Of a stretch of 64,000 nucleotides of DNA, positions 1 through 10,400 are shown in pieces. Both the position numbers and the translations under genes were made by a program. This stretch comes from Ptychodera flava (taxonomy: Eukaryota; Hemichordata; Enteropneusta; Ptychoderidae), in contig NC_091944.1 of assembly GCF_041260155.1 (NCBI RefSeq), forward strand, positions 18,015,772 through 18,079,771. Direction: 5' to 3'. Under the pieces are notes generated by a model. That model was not told the DNA's origin. It searched no databases and saw nothing but the letters and a program-made list of their open reading frames with translations. Numbering within the stretch: position 1 is the first letter of the stretch; the number at the start of each line of letters is the position of its first letter.

Positions 1-210
1 ATTAACCTTGAAGTTGGCAGATTCGTATACACAGCATAAGAAATATTTCAAAAATACTCTGAACATGCGTTTAAAGTGAACAAGCAGTCCTCGATAAAGA
101 AGCTATACTAATGAATTGAATCTGCATCAAAACGTTGCCGTAGTTTTGCTCTGGTAGTACACTTAAAAAGATATCGAAGCGTTATGTTAATATATTTCTG
201 TTTGTTGTAG

Positions 211-1632
211 ATTTGACCAGTTTGGTGACCTATTCATGGTACTGTATAATAATAGTGTCCGGACCATCACCATGCCAATGCCCAAGGACAAGGTTTACGG
301 TTATTACAGAGCCATGAAGGCATACGACAACATTCTCAATAGTCCTGCGAATATCGTCAGACACAAAATGCAGCCAGGTAAGCGAGGGAGAGGGGAATTC
401 TCTGGAATGTGGTGGATGAAAATGGCACGTGCACCGCTTTCCGAATCTGCCACTCGACACAAAGGTTCTTTAGTAACAGTGGTCAGCATAGGCCAACGTG
501 TGAATGTATTCGGGACAGTGTCGTTGTAAGGAGTGTTAGGGGCTCGTAACCGGTAACACTATTGGAACTAATTTGGGATAATTTGATGGTGAAGTAAAGT
601 CGTTTTAACTTACAAATGTAACTTTATCTGTTTTTCTTTTTAAGTTACAAACTTCTTTTCACCATTAATTTGTAATATTGCAACATCAAGCTATATGGCG
701 CCTAACACTTTTCAGAAATTTCAAAAATATGAAGATTCAATTATCCCAAATTAGTTCCAATCGTGTTCGGTGCAAACTATAGGTTATATAAGCTTACCGA
801 CTAAACTGCCCGAGGCGGGTTTGTTTTTCTGCGGGGTGTAAAATTTTACAACATATCTGCCAGATGGGCGGACGGGGATAATCATGTGTACGTTCTCTTT
901 TGCTCGGGAATTAAGGTAACTTTCTCAAGTCACCTGCCCGGATTTCAGTTTGTCGTTTACATTTCCGTCAATGGTTATTGAGTACAAGTGAAATCATGAA
1001 CTTAATGTTATTCGGCCATGTCTGTCTCTGTTTGCACCATCCTTGTATTTTAAGATTTTGTACGAAGCGGATGAAGAAACTCGCATTATATTGACAGTAC
1101 AAAATGACATGAAACGTTGTAAAATCTAGGCTTTGCGATGTGCTGCGGGTAGCGTTCAACGTCCAGGGGCGAGCCGGTAGACTTTCGTTTTCGTTTGGGG
1201 GTATTCAAAACGGGAGATGGGAACGTCGAGTGGAAATCGTTGAACTTAACATTCGAACCTACTAGATTGCAAACCGATATTTACATAGCTGAGGGAAAAT
1301 CACCAGAATTCGCGGTAAAATGTATGTTCTTCCTGCTCCCATAAACATATTGAATCTGGGGGAGCACTACAATACATGCCTTTACAACGACCACGTTGTC
1401 ATTCCATACCTTGGGTGTGACCCTTGTTTGTGTTGTTGTACCGTCGAGTCACGTGGACTCCAGGGGGCGAGAAGGCATGTGATCGTTAGGTCATTAACAA
1501 TCCTACGGATGTATATTAAAACGTAAACACGTAACAAAACGATGCCCTCCAATGATGACATGCCTCAGCGCGTCTATGTGGAAGAGAGACGGATATATCA
1601 ACAACAACAACAGCAGCAACAAAAACAACAAC

Positions 1633-1663
<31 letters not shown>

Positions 1664-2205
1664 GAAGGAAAGACCACGGTAGTGTTAAGGTGAAGGGGAT
1701 CTGAGTATGACAGCGAGTTCCATGGCGTGTACAGAGGGTGGCATTATTAGATTAGTCTATACACGGTAAATACATGTTTCCACAATAATGGAGTGTATTT
1801 TTCGTGAGTTGATTTCCCCAAACGGCAGTTGGGCGTAGTGAAGGCTGTCTGAAAATTATTACACTTCAAATACCCCATTGATTCGACCAAATCACAGAGA
1901 AATAAAATTCCGCCAGATTTTTTTTTTTGGCTACCCCTTGAAGAGATCGAATAGTCTATGGCCGGCATCTGCAAAAAGAAAAGTCCCTGAATCATTGTTT
2001 GAACTGAAGCTTGTATTGTTGTTCTCACTCCCTGTCAGGTGACCTGGTTGTTTTCAACAACGTGCGTGTTCTGCATGGCAGAGAAGCTTTCAACGTGCAC
2101 GGATCAGGAGAGCGCCACCTAGAGGGAGGTTACATCGACTGGGATGACGTCCACTCAAGGATCAGAGTGCTCAGAACAAAGTTCGACTTGCCGGTGAATG
2201 GCTAG
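211..2205 (+). CDS. Gamma-butyrobetaine dioxygenase-like gene, last two exons only (5' part outside window)
   Basis: Two exons, 211-377 and 2039-2205, join in phase: the last G of the first completes a Gly codon with GT of the second. Acceptors are TTGTTGTAG and CCTGTCAG; the donor is GTAAGC. The product matches the C-terminal third of BBOX-family 2-oxoglutarate/Fe(II) dioxygenases. The first exon aligns closely with exon 4 of the complete gene at 7488-21329 (shared YYRAMKA and ILN-P-NI blocks). The second carries VLHGR, whose His is the third iron ligand of the family, then GERHLEGGY, which holds the 2-oxoglutarate Arg and a substrate-cage Tyr, and DWDDV. Stop is TAG at 2203-2205. The exons encoding the HxD iron ligands must lie upstream of base 1. 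Both exons look intact, so this is probably a working tandem paralogue. Trimethyllysine dioxygenase is the alternative; that assignment rests mainly on the complete neighbour, which looks more BBOX-like. Confidence 0.85.
551..771. mobile_element. 213-bp MITE, copy 1, in the BBOX-like intron
   Basis: The element (555-767) has terminal inverted repeats of about 30 bp that begin AACAC(T/G)ATTGGAA and end with TTCCAATCGTGTT. It is flanked by CGGT at 551-554 and 768-771, a possible 4-bp target duplication. A second copy of exactly the same length lies at 15013-15225. It has no coding capacity. Superfamily not assigned. Confidence 0.75.
1608..1665. repeat. (CAA)n and (CA)n microsatellite
   Basis: A CAA-rich stretch runs directly into about 20 bp of CA dinucleotides, within the intron of the first BBOX-like gene. 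Confidence 0.9.
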
Positions 2206-3734
2206 TAGAGCAGTGCAGCAACAGCAAGTGTACCCGAGTTCCTGTTTTGCGACAACTGCCAGTCTGTAGCTTAAATGCTGCCGAGGTATTTTAAGAAGTC
2301 AACGCGGAGGTGATGGGAGACGATGTTGACGGAGCGGAACCACACGAGCGTGCCACGCCTATCGTTAAGCTCTGGGAGCGTCCAAAACTCTAGACGATCG
2401 TTGACAATAATTTGCCCTGGTGGGACATAACTTTACATGGTGCCGGATTTTCGAGGGGATAATATGGATTGAAAACCGCGTATAATTATATTCACCTGGT
2501 TTATAAGGGAATACGGTTTGAACTGCACCATATAACAAGCATTCCAAAAAACGTTTTTGAAAACCTTTGCCTCGATATGTCAACGTGTACAGTATTCCGG
2601 AGATGCATGAAGCTTAGATGTTGAAAAATCAGTTGCCAAAGATTTTTATTTTCTGAACCGAAGAACATGCAACACACAACATAGTCTAGTGTGATTAAGT
2701 TTAATACTGCATGAGTAAAATATTTAGTAGGACATATTATACCAGCTGAGCTCCCAGGTGTTATAATTGCAATTGTGTCAGGATGAAGAAAAATCATGCG
2801 AATCGTCTCAGCACTTATATTTTTGGAAAATGACCATGCTATCAGACAAGCTTTTTATTTTCATGTAATTTTGATTTTCTCAATATTCTACAAGGTTTCA
2901 CTGGTATATGCCTTGCCAATCGTTGTACAAACGAAATAAAATGATTAATTCATTTTCTCGTTTCCCGCGTACTGTTTTTGCCGTGCCACCTTTCGACAAG
3001 TTCTTTCAGATTGGCAACTCGGATAATGCGGACCTTTCGCATGAGGTCGCCGTGTGTGGTTGGGTGTCCCCCAAAGTATAGCCACTATTCATGTTTTTAA
3101 AGACAATAATACAATAAAAGTGTCATGAACTTGATTAAGGGACATCAATTCCTCTGTAAGCTGTCTCGCCGGTATTGAATCAATTTGAGAGCCACTACGC
3201 ATGCCATTTGATAGATTTACTCTGATTGGACGTCAGTCAACTTCCAGTTTCAGAGATAACACACCACTGGCAATCACGTAAAAGTAGTCACGACCATGCT
3301 GAACCTAAACGCCTCTGCCGAAGGCCGGTTTGTTCAGTTTTTGTAACGAATGGACCATGGTGTTTAAAATATGCGGTGTAACTTGTAGCGAAATGCCATT
3401 GAGAATCCGTGAATCCGTGCCTGTCTACACCGCATGTATTACCGTGACCTCATCAATGTGTGTCTTTTTTCAGTGGTCAAATAGCGACTTGTCCAATCCG
3501 TTGACGCTGAGCTGGCAGTACAGGGTGGGTGATGAGGTTGGGCCCGGCCCTCGGACCTGTCGAAAAATGAACAGGCCGAAGCGTTCACCATATTCGGACA
3601 CGTATAATCTGCATGTACACCCGTTCTGCACAAGTGGCCTGGAAATGATCCAACCAGTGTAGGTGCACCATACGGTGCACTGCCCAAGGTAGACTTCAGC
3701 CGTGTGCGGGCGCTCTTCGCTGGGATGGGGTCGC

Positions 3735-3966
3735 AGAGTGAGTCCGGAGTGAGCCCTGTAAGACTTGAACGAGAAGAATGCATCCTGAATGCATTCATAT
3801 GGTGATCTTTGTAATTAAACAGCTAATTATTTGGTTTTTTGGTCTTCAGACAAGACGCATTGTAATTTTAATGCATTCACAGTTATGTAGATTTGTTTTA
3901 TTTGTGACTATGTGGAAATAAATTTATCTTTTTCAAAAAAAAAAAAAAAAAAGAGTGAGTCCGGAG
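3735..3966 (+). mobile_element. Retroposed insert with poly(A) tail and 15-bp target duplication
   Basis: The 15-mer AGAGTGAGTCCGGAG occurs at 3735-3749 and again at 3952-3966. Between them lie about 185 bp of sequence and an 18-base poly(A) run (3935-3952). AATAAA at 3917-3922 sits 12 bases upstream of the poly(A). This is the signature of LINE-mediated insertion of a polyadenylated RNA. The insert has no long reading frame and no obvious Pol III boxes, so it looks like the 3' end of an mRNA (a 5'-truncated processed pseudogene) rather than a tRNA-type SINE. The source gene is not recognised. Confidence 0.85.
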
Positions 3967-4355
3967 ATCCCACAGAGAATCGAGCACCGGAGCGACCGCC
4001 GCAACACGGCTGAATCTTTGAGTTCATGTCTATGGTTACAGCTGTCACTTGCGGCTGCGGCATGCGGGATGTTTACCGGTACAATTAGCCCTGTGCACAG
4101 GTCTGTGTGTTCCCACAGGGTCCGGCGAGCAATATTCGTCTAGAAATTATGAATATGATTAATAAATGTCTTGTATTAAACTTTTTTTCATTATACAAGC
4201 CTTACCTGTGTCTAGTGTGTGCCTATTACTTTACCCTAGCTATCTGTGGATAGTATTTCAAAGGAAATAGTCTGTATCTGTTAATTGCCCTCCCTAATCC
4301 CCTTCATTAATTTGTTCTGCCGATCGCCAACGCGGGTGCTTATCGCCCTGACCAA

Positions 4356-4426
4356 ATAACTCGTTAACAGCTCATAAGGTAGTAGACGGAATCGGTCTAC
4401 TACCTTATGAGCTGCTAACGAGTTAT
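4356..4426. repeat. Hairpin with 32-bp arms
   Basis: The left arm 4356-4387 and right arm 4395-4426 are reverse complements with one mismatch, separated by a 7-base loop. There is no coding capacity. It could be the centre of a larger foldback that also includes the inverted pair near 4086-4120 and 4470-4505. Confidence 0.85.
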
Positions 4427-4574
4427 CTCTATGGACCGTTGCAGGGCTGTGGTGGAGGCCGTGTAACTTGCCGGGAACACACAGACCTGTACGCAGGGCT
4501 ATACTACATTGAATGTGCTGAGAGCGAGCATTGTATGCGTGTTGCGTATATTCCCGAGTTTTCTCGGCGATTGG

Positions 4575-4712
4575 TACCATAGTCACTTGTTTTCAAAAAA
4601 ATCCGCCCAATAGACGTGTATACATATGGCTGAGGTTCTTCTCAGGCGTATGCACACACGTCCATTGGGCACGTGGGCGCAGAGCGGATTTTTTTTAGAA
4701 AACACGTGACTG
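4575..4712. mobile_element. Small foldback element (MITE-like)
   Basis: The left arm begins at about 4575 (TAGTCACTTGTTTTC, then AAATCCGC). The right arm ends at about 4712 with its near reverse complement (GCGGATTTTTTTT, AGAAAACACGTGACT). The right arm carries an extra 13 bases or so (ACGTGGGCGCAGA). No target duplication is clear. Confidence 0.6.
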
Positions 4713-5094
4713 TGTTGATACATTATTCGAGATGGCTAAGATCTAGAGGTTTCTTATGGAATCGACACAAAAAGATGCCGAAAGTTGTAGTTAAACACTA
4801 TTAAGTTCACTTGGAGCGTAATTACTGCAACTAGCAGTAATCTAGACCGGCGAAAGTCTATATATTGTAGAGGTCTCTCCCTCTTATGTCTTTGACTTAA
4901 CACATCAAAATTTACCTTTATATTGACAAAATTCGGGCTGTAACCGACTGCAACATACTTTATTACAGGAAGTGTACTTCCATTCATTAACAAGCATTAA
5001 AGGAAAATTGATTGGATGTGAAATCTTACGTACTTGAGTGGATGGAAGGGTCAAACTTCTACATGCTAAAATCACGTGATAACAATAGAACGCT

Positions 5095-5100
<6 letters not shown>

Positions 5101-5157
<57 letters not shown>
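5101..5157. repeat. (TA)n microsatellite
   Basis: Pure AT dinucleotide tract of about 57 bp. It encodes nothing. Confidence 0.95.
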
Positions 5158-5159
<2 letters not shown>

Positions 5160-5792
5160 CTCTGTTATTTAAGTTTCATGCATCCTGCAATCATCAGACT
5201 ATAACCTGTTCATTGTCTGACATCGAAAAAATTCAGATCTATGAGTATCCCCTTAATTATCATGGATTATTGATACTTTGATGGTTTTTTACTCTGAGGA
5301 GAGAAGCATCATTAAAAAGAAATACACGGAATCACAACTGTGCAAGGTGACAAAGTTCTATTGGTTTTGCCATGCTGTGAGGGAAACGCTGAAAAGTCGA
5401 CCATAGACACTCTTCTCCTCATCATCTTCGCTCACTGTTTTTTCGATCACCCTCAATTATAATGGTTTTTTTTTGGCATTGACTTGGCCATTGATGCGTC
5501 CACTTTATCTGAAGCATAATTATCATTGTGTACTTGCAATAGGAAAATGTGATGCAGACCTTAATTGCCAGTTCTGAGTTCCGCTGTGCTCTTAGATCTC
5601 ACTAAGTTGTATATGTATGCTGTTAGTCTCAGCACACAGACATGAAACCTATCGATTTGGTGCAAAATCAACTGCAAATCCTCCTAAACCAATAGCATTG
5701 CTGTGGATCATTTGTGATAAAATTGAGTTCACTACCAAGGTTTTGCCGGATATAATTGTAGCGAAAAATATTTGAACGGTATGGCCCCATCA

Positions 5793-5862
5793 TAATTTTC
5801 AGTAACCCCCTCAATACCTTCACCCCCTGCCGTTAATAATGGTGGCTCCCCAAGATAGATAG
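5793..5862. repeat. Solo terminus of a dispersed repeat
   Basis: CCCCCTGCCGTTAATAATGG followed by TGGCTCCCC matches, with changes, the right end of the element at 24604-25414 (GGCCGTAAATAATGACGGC, then TCCC). Only this end is recognisable here. Confidence 0.55.
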
Positions 5863-5951
5863 TTGCGAAATCGAAGCTGGCTGCCCAGTATGATCGGTCG
5901 GCACAAACTTACCAAAAATCGTGTTATTAATACAGGCCTTGCACGGACCGC

Positions 5952-6639
5952 TTAAGGTTCCAAGACATGAAATTGACCTTTTTAATCTAACAATTCTCTG
6001 GCGGTTAATAAACTCAGAACCCCTTTAAATTATATATTTTTTTGAAAGCCTAGATATAAGGGAACATTTTGGTAGCCACAATGTCACCATTATTTACATA
6101 ACTATCCCGTGACAGGTAATTTGCATAACCTTTCAAAAATCGGTTTTCACTATGTTTTCTCTCAATACTTCAAAATATCTGACTCAAACGTGCCGGAATG
6201 AAAGCTGTTACAACGCTCTTCCAAAGTGTGTCTCAGATTTTTTTTATTTTGCTTAGTTTTTTTTAAGCACAATTTTAAAGAAATTAACTGGGGTAAAATT
6301 TACCGCTCTGGAAGTTTTTCTAGCATAAAAATTGTTTAAGAAGGTTTACAATAATTCTGAGACAAACTTTGAAAGATCCTTAGGACAGCTTGCATTCACA
6401 TAGATTTCAGCCACATATTTCAAGCATTGAAACAAAACATAGGAAAAACCGATTTTTGAAAGGTTGTGCAAATTACCTGTCACGTGATAGTTATGGAAAC
6501 AATGGTTACACTATTGTAACAAAAATGTTGCCCTATATCTAGGCTTTCCGAATATATATAATCTACAGGGGTTCTGAGCTTATTAACCACTATAGAATCG
6601 TTAGCTTAAAAAGGTCAATTTCTTGTCTCGGAGCCTTAA
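5952..6639. mobile_element. 688-bp TTAA-flanked foldback element
   Basis: Two long imperfect inverted arms (about 5952-6235 and 6365-6639) face each other around an AT-rich centre. Both ends are TTAA (5952-5955 and 6636-6639), followed inward by GG(T/C)TCC(A/G)AGACA. TTAA target duplications are typical of piggyBac and Kolobok families. No transposase is present, so it is non-autonomous. The arms have diverged visibly, so it is older than the 23542 element. Confidence 0.75.
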
Positions 6640-6791
6640 GTGAAAATTCTTCTTTTTTGACAAAAACATGGGAGTGTGTGCATAGACTCGTCTCCGTCAA
6701 AACCGCTCCCATTGTGCAGTAGAAACTACATATGTACAACTCCTTGTCGCATTTTCAGGCGTACAATTAATTAGCGCGGGATCAAATGTCT

Positions 6792-7104
6792 ACACGTTCT
6801 GCTCTAGACTTGGTTCAAGTCAGTGAATTAAAAAAAAAATCATTTATAATAGTTTCTCTTGTGTCTCTCCTATTTCGTACCAACCTATTTGGAATTTGGC
6901 AGCCCAGGCCAAGTTTTCCCAGCGATTGAATGCATGAGTCTGCACAGTAGTGAGTTAGTTTCTGCCGGATTCACCGGGTGAAACTCTCCTGTACAGCGTT
7001 CACCTCACTCATCGCGTCCACTCCACTCACGCGTTTCACATGAAAACAAAATACAAACCATCCACTCAAATATTCACAAATCACAGACTTGAACCAAGTC
7101 TAGT
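6792..7104. repeat. 18-bp inverted repeat pair about 290 bp apart
   Basis: CTAGACTTGGTTCAAGTC at about 6793-6810 has its exact reverse complement at about 7084-7101. The pair may be the termini of a MITE, but I see no target duplication. The sequence resembles a tRNA B-box by chance only; no tRNA fold is evident. Confidence 0.45.
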
Positions 7105-7487
7105 TCTGCTTCGTCCCCACACGAAAGCGTCACGTCAAAAGAAAAGTTTCAGAAATGTACAAACATCCGGGCGACGCGACCTTGAAATGTCAATAGGAGA
7201 TTTACCATATATCTCAGACGTCATATATGTAAATATATGTAAATTGCTCCCGAGAGTGGGGTGATATTCGAACGCGTTGTCAGTACAAAGAATGACAGCT
7301 GTTTTCGCAAAAATATTAATCGCGTGTTGCTCTTTAATTACTGTAAGATGAAGGAGTATACCCTGCTAAGAAAGATATCTAAATAAATGGAAGGCGAAAC
7401 AATTATATTGGTTAATTCTGGCCATCCCCACAAAGAGTCGAATTGTCAATGCCCATATTGTAGACTGCCCTCTACGGTGGCAATACC

Positions 7488-10400
7488 ATGCTATATTACG
7501 ACAAACAAGTAGTGTCATTTGTCAATGGTGCTTGGCTGGAGCGTGGTAATGCCGTGTGCAAATATTTCAGAATTGCCGTCGAGAATCTTCATTCAGACAT
7601 GGCGACGTTTTTATCCCGTAGAGTAGTACTGCTCGGTCGATTTTGCAATCAACTTAAATTTCAAGCCCGCAGTCTCACTACTTTCTCAGACCATCGATGC
7701 AGATTCATCTTCCCGGTCGGTGTCAGAAACTGTGGGTCTGGCGGTGAAGCCCTCCGTGCAGTATTGAAGCCCGCCGTTCCTCTCGTCACAAAATGGCGCT
7801 GTCTCGGTCAGGCAGCGCATTCAAGTATTTCAGAGAACTGCTCACTAGAGCACGCTGAGAAGCAAGTCGGTCGGAGAGAGGTGCGGGTTAGATGGGGAGA
7901 TGGTTTTGAGAGTGCTTACCCGTTTGTGTGGCTGCGGGATAACTGCTTTTGCCCATCGTGTTACGAAGCTACCGCTCAAGCACGTATGTTTCTGGTAGAG
8001 GATTTAGACGTGGAAATCGTACCCACTGATGTCAAAGTGGCCTTGGACGGCCGCAGCTTGACAGTCTGCTGGCCTGGTGGACATCAAAGTAATTTCAGTT
8101 CAGAATTCCTCAGAGCAACGGAGTTCAGCGAAAGGAGACCGACAAAACACACCCATCTTTGGGGGTCTGAACTCCTGCAAAATTTGCCGCGTTTTCAGTT
8201 CCAAAATCTTCTTGAAGATGACAGAGTGTTGTTGCAGTATATGGAGACACTGTGGAACGTGGGCCTCGTGCTCGTTCAGAATGTACCACAGCAGACGGGA
8301 CAAATACAAAAACTAGCCGAGAAGATTTCGTTCTTGCGTGTGACCACATACGGGTAAGCGTCGTCGAAGTGTATTGAAAGGGAACTTGTAGGTAGGATGA
8401 TTCGAGTTTAATGAACGTTTACAAATAAATCTGGTTTCACAAAGCGATTCGCTGGCTTTTGACTATGAATAATCACAAAAGCGTTACGCGCCCGGCAAAC
8501 TAAAGTCGTTACGGTCATAGACCCTTTAGGGTCTATGTTGCGGTCGACCTCAAACCACCTCTCCTAAACGAAAGTGTGGCGGTGCGAAAATCCAATTAAG
8601 AAACTATTTTTGAACACCGTGCCCGTGCCCGACCATGACAAGATTACCGAAATAGCTTGTCGGAATTCTACATTAGTAGTTTATGGGGTAGCTGCAAAAT
8701 TGTAGCGCTACAAAAATTTTGTACAAAAGTTCCCAATCGACCTACAGTGTACAATTTCCTTACGGTATGAATCACACGCAAATTTTATTTTCTGCCTATG
8801 GCAATGAGACGTCAAATTCGAAATAGTGTGATTCAGTCTCACTCCTATTTCGTGTGCATTGTTGGCCAGAGAATGGTGAAGTTGACTGTGACCTCAGAGC
8901 CGAAACCGTGAATGATCGCGTCCTCAGAGAGGTGTGCGTTGAGAGGTTACATTTTGTATGCCCCGCGCGATTGACGCGATATCACGAAAACCGACAAGTA
9001 ACTTATTCATTCAGAAACTTCGTACTACTCCGGACCCTTTTGGAATCAAAAAAGCTACCAGTTACAGTTTTAATAGAATGCAATAAAACTCTGCAGTGAC
9101 GTGTGTAACGCCGTCTCTCACAATTTCAATTGTTTGGCGCCTCGATGCTGTGCACTGTATCATCCAATGGTTGGAATGCACGTGAGTTCAAGGTAGAATG
9201 AACACCGGGCCAGATATTCGAACTCTCAAAAGTTCACAATTCTTTTCCGAGCTAAGCTTATGAGAGCTCATTTTAAGCTCTTGGAGTAAGAAAAGTTTTT
9301 CGAAAATCGAAAATTTACTTTTTTTCACATAAAGTTACCACCGGAATGACGCTCGCACCATTTTGAATTTGAAACGTTGGTGAAAATTAGGTAGTTTTTT
9401 TCTAGTACCTAACTGATTTATATTTTTGATTTAGTAAGACGATGGTTGAAAGTTTCATTAGGGAAAGTTTGAGCAAACGTCATTTACTTTTGAGGTGTGT
9501 TCTGCCTTTACACGGAGCGTAAGAAAAACATTCAACCATAATGGCGTCCATGATGACTTGGCCATGGCAAGCTAAGGCCGATATTTGGCGATCGAGTGGT
9601 GAACATCTCGATACCTTCATTTATTTGTTACAAAAACTTAGTCGAGAACAAAATACTACCCGCCTTATTCCATTATATGATATCATTATCTAAGACTGAC
9701 AGAAGAGCGACCAAAAATTTCGATCGTTCAACAACGAATATTTTAGTTCTGGACTAACAAAATAGTATATTGCCTGCCCCTATAGTTACACATGTTATTT
9801 CAACCGCGTTAAATTTCAGCCACAAATGATAGGCAGCACTCACCTTTGGCCTGATCCAGTAGTTTTAATCGGTCTATTGACATCATGAAAGTAAGTGCCC
9901 TCCAAGATTGATTGCTTTCCGTTAGCATTCGAGGCAGAATGCGCCGCAGGAACAGCTATTCGCACAGCTATTGAAATTTGTCAATATTTTTCTGGTCTAT
10001 CACTTGTTGGAGTTCAATTTAAACCTCTTACCGTAAGAAAAGTTTTCGGTTTTTATTTGTTTATTTCATCCATGACAAAACATTGTCCCGGAGAAAACTA
10101 TGCAAATTGTGACATTTCGACGCATGTCAATGTTATCGCATTTACGACCTGCAAACATTTCTTCCTGAGATCACGGGTACGGGTCAGTCGAACCGTGCTG
10201 TCAACGAGCATTGTGTTCTTGGCGGACAGTTTTCCTACACAATGAAATCAAGCCTGAGCGAAATGACAACGGCAATCATCATCATCATCATCGTCGTCGT
10301 CGTCGTCGTCAATGGTGTCGTCATCATCAAGTTCGTTTTTTGGGGAACCAGTACTAGAGTCATGCAACTTGTAATATATCTCTCAGCCTACCAAGTAGAG

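Larger units (their letters stand above)
2206..7487. other. Intergenic region between the two BBOX-like genes
   Basis: No gene is recognised here. An AATAAA at 2935-2940, about 730 bases after the first gene's stop, is a possible polyadenylation signal. The rest holds a retroposed poly(A) insert, two hairpins, a (TA)n tract, a 688-bp TTAA foldback and a pair of distant 18-bp inverted repeats, each listed separately. Open frames at 3330-3662 and 3955-4143 are GC-richer than their surroundings and interrupted by the retroposed insert. I cannot identify them; they may be part of an older unclassified repeat whose 4086-4120 segment recurs inverted near 4470-4505. Confidence 0.6.

Noticed and set aside
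2501..2797. 98-codon minus-strand frame
   Set aside because: Lies in the probable 3' untranslated or flanking region of the first BBOX-like gene and has no motif.
3330..3662. 110-codon frame with a good upstream polypyrimidine tract
   Set aside because: Somewhat exon-like, but the protein is not recognised, no partner exon is found, and it borders a retroposed insert; recorded only as part of the intergenic description.
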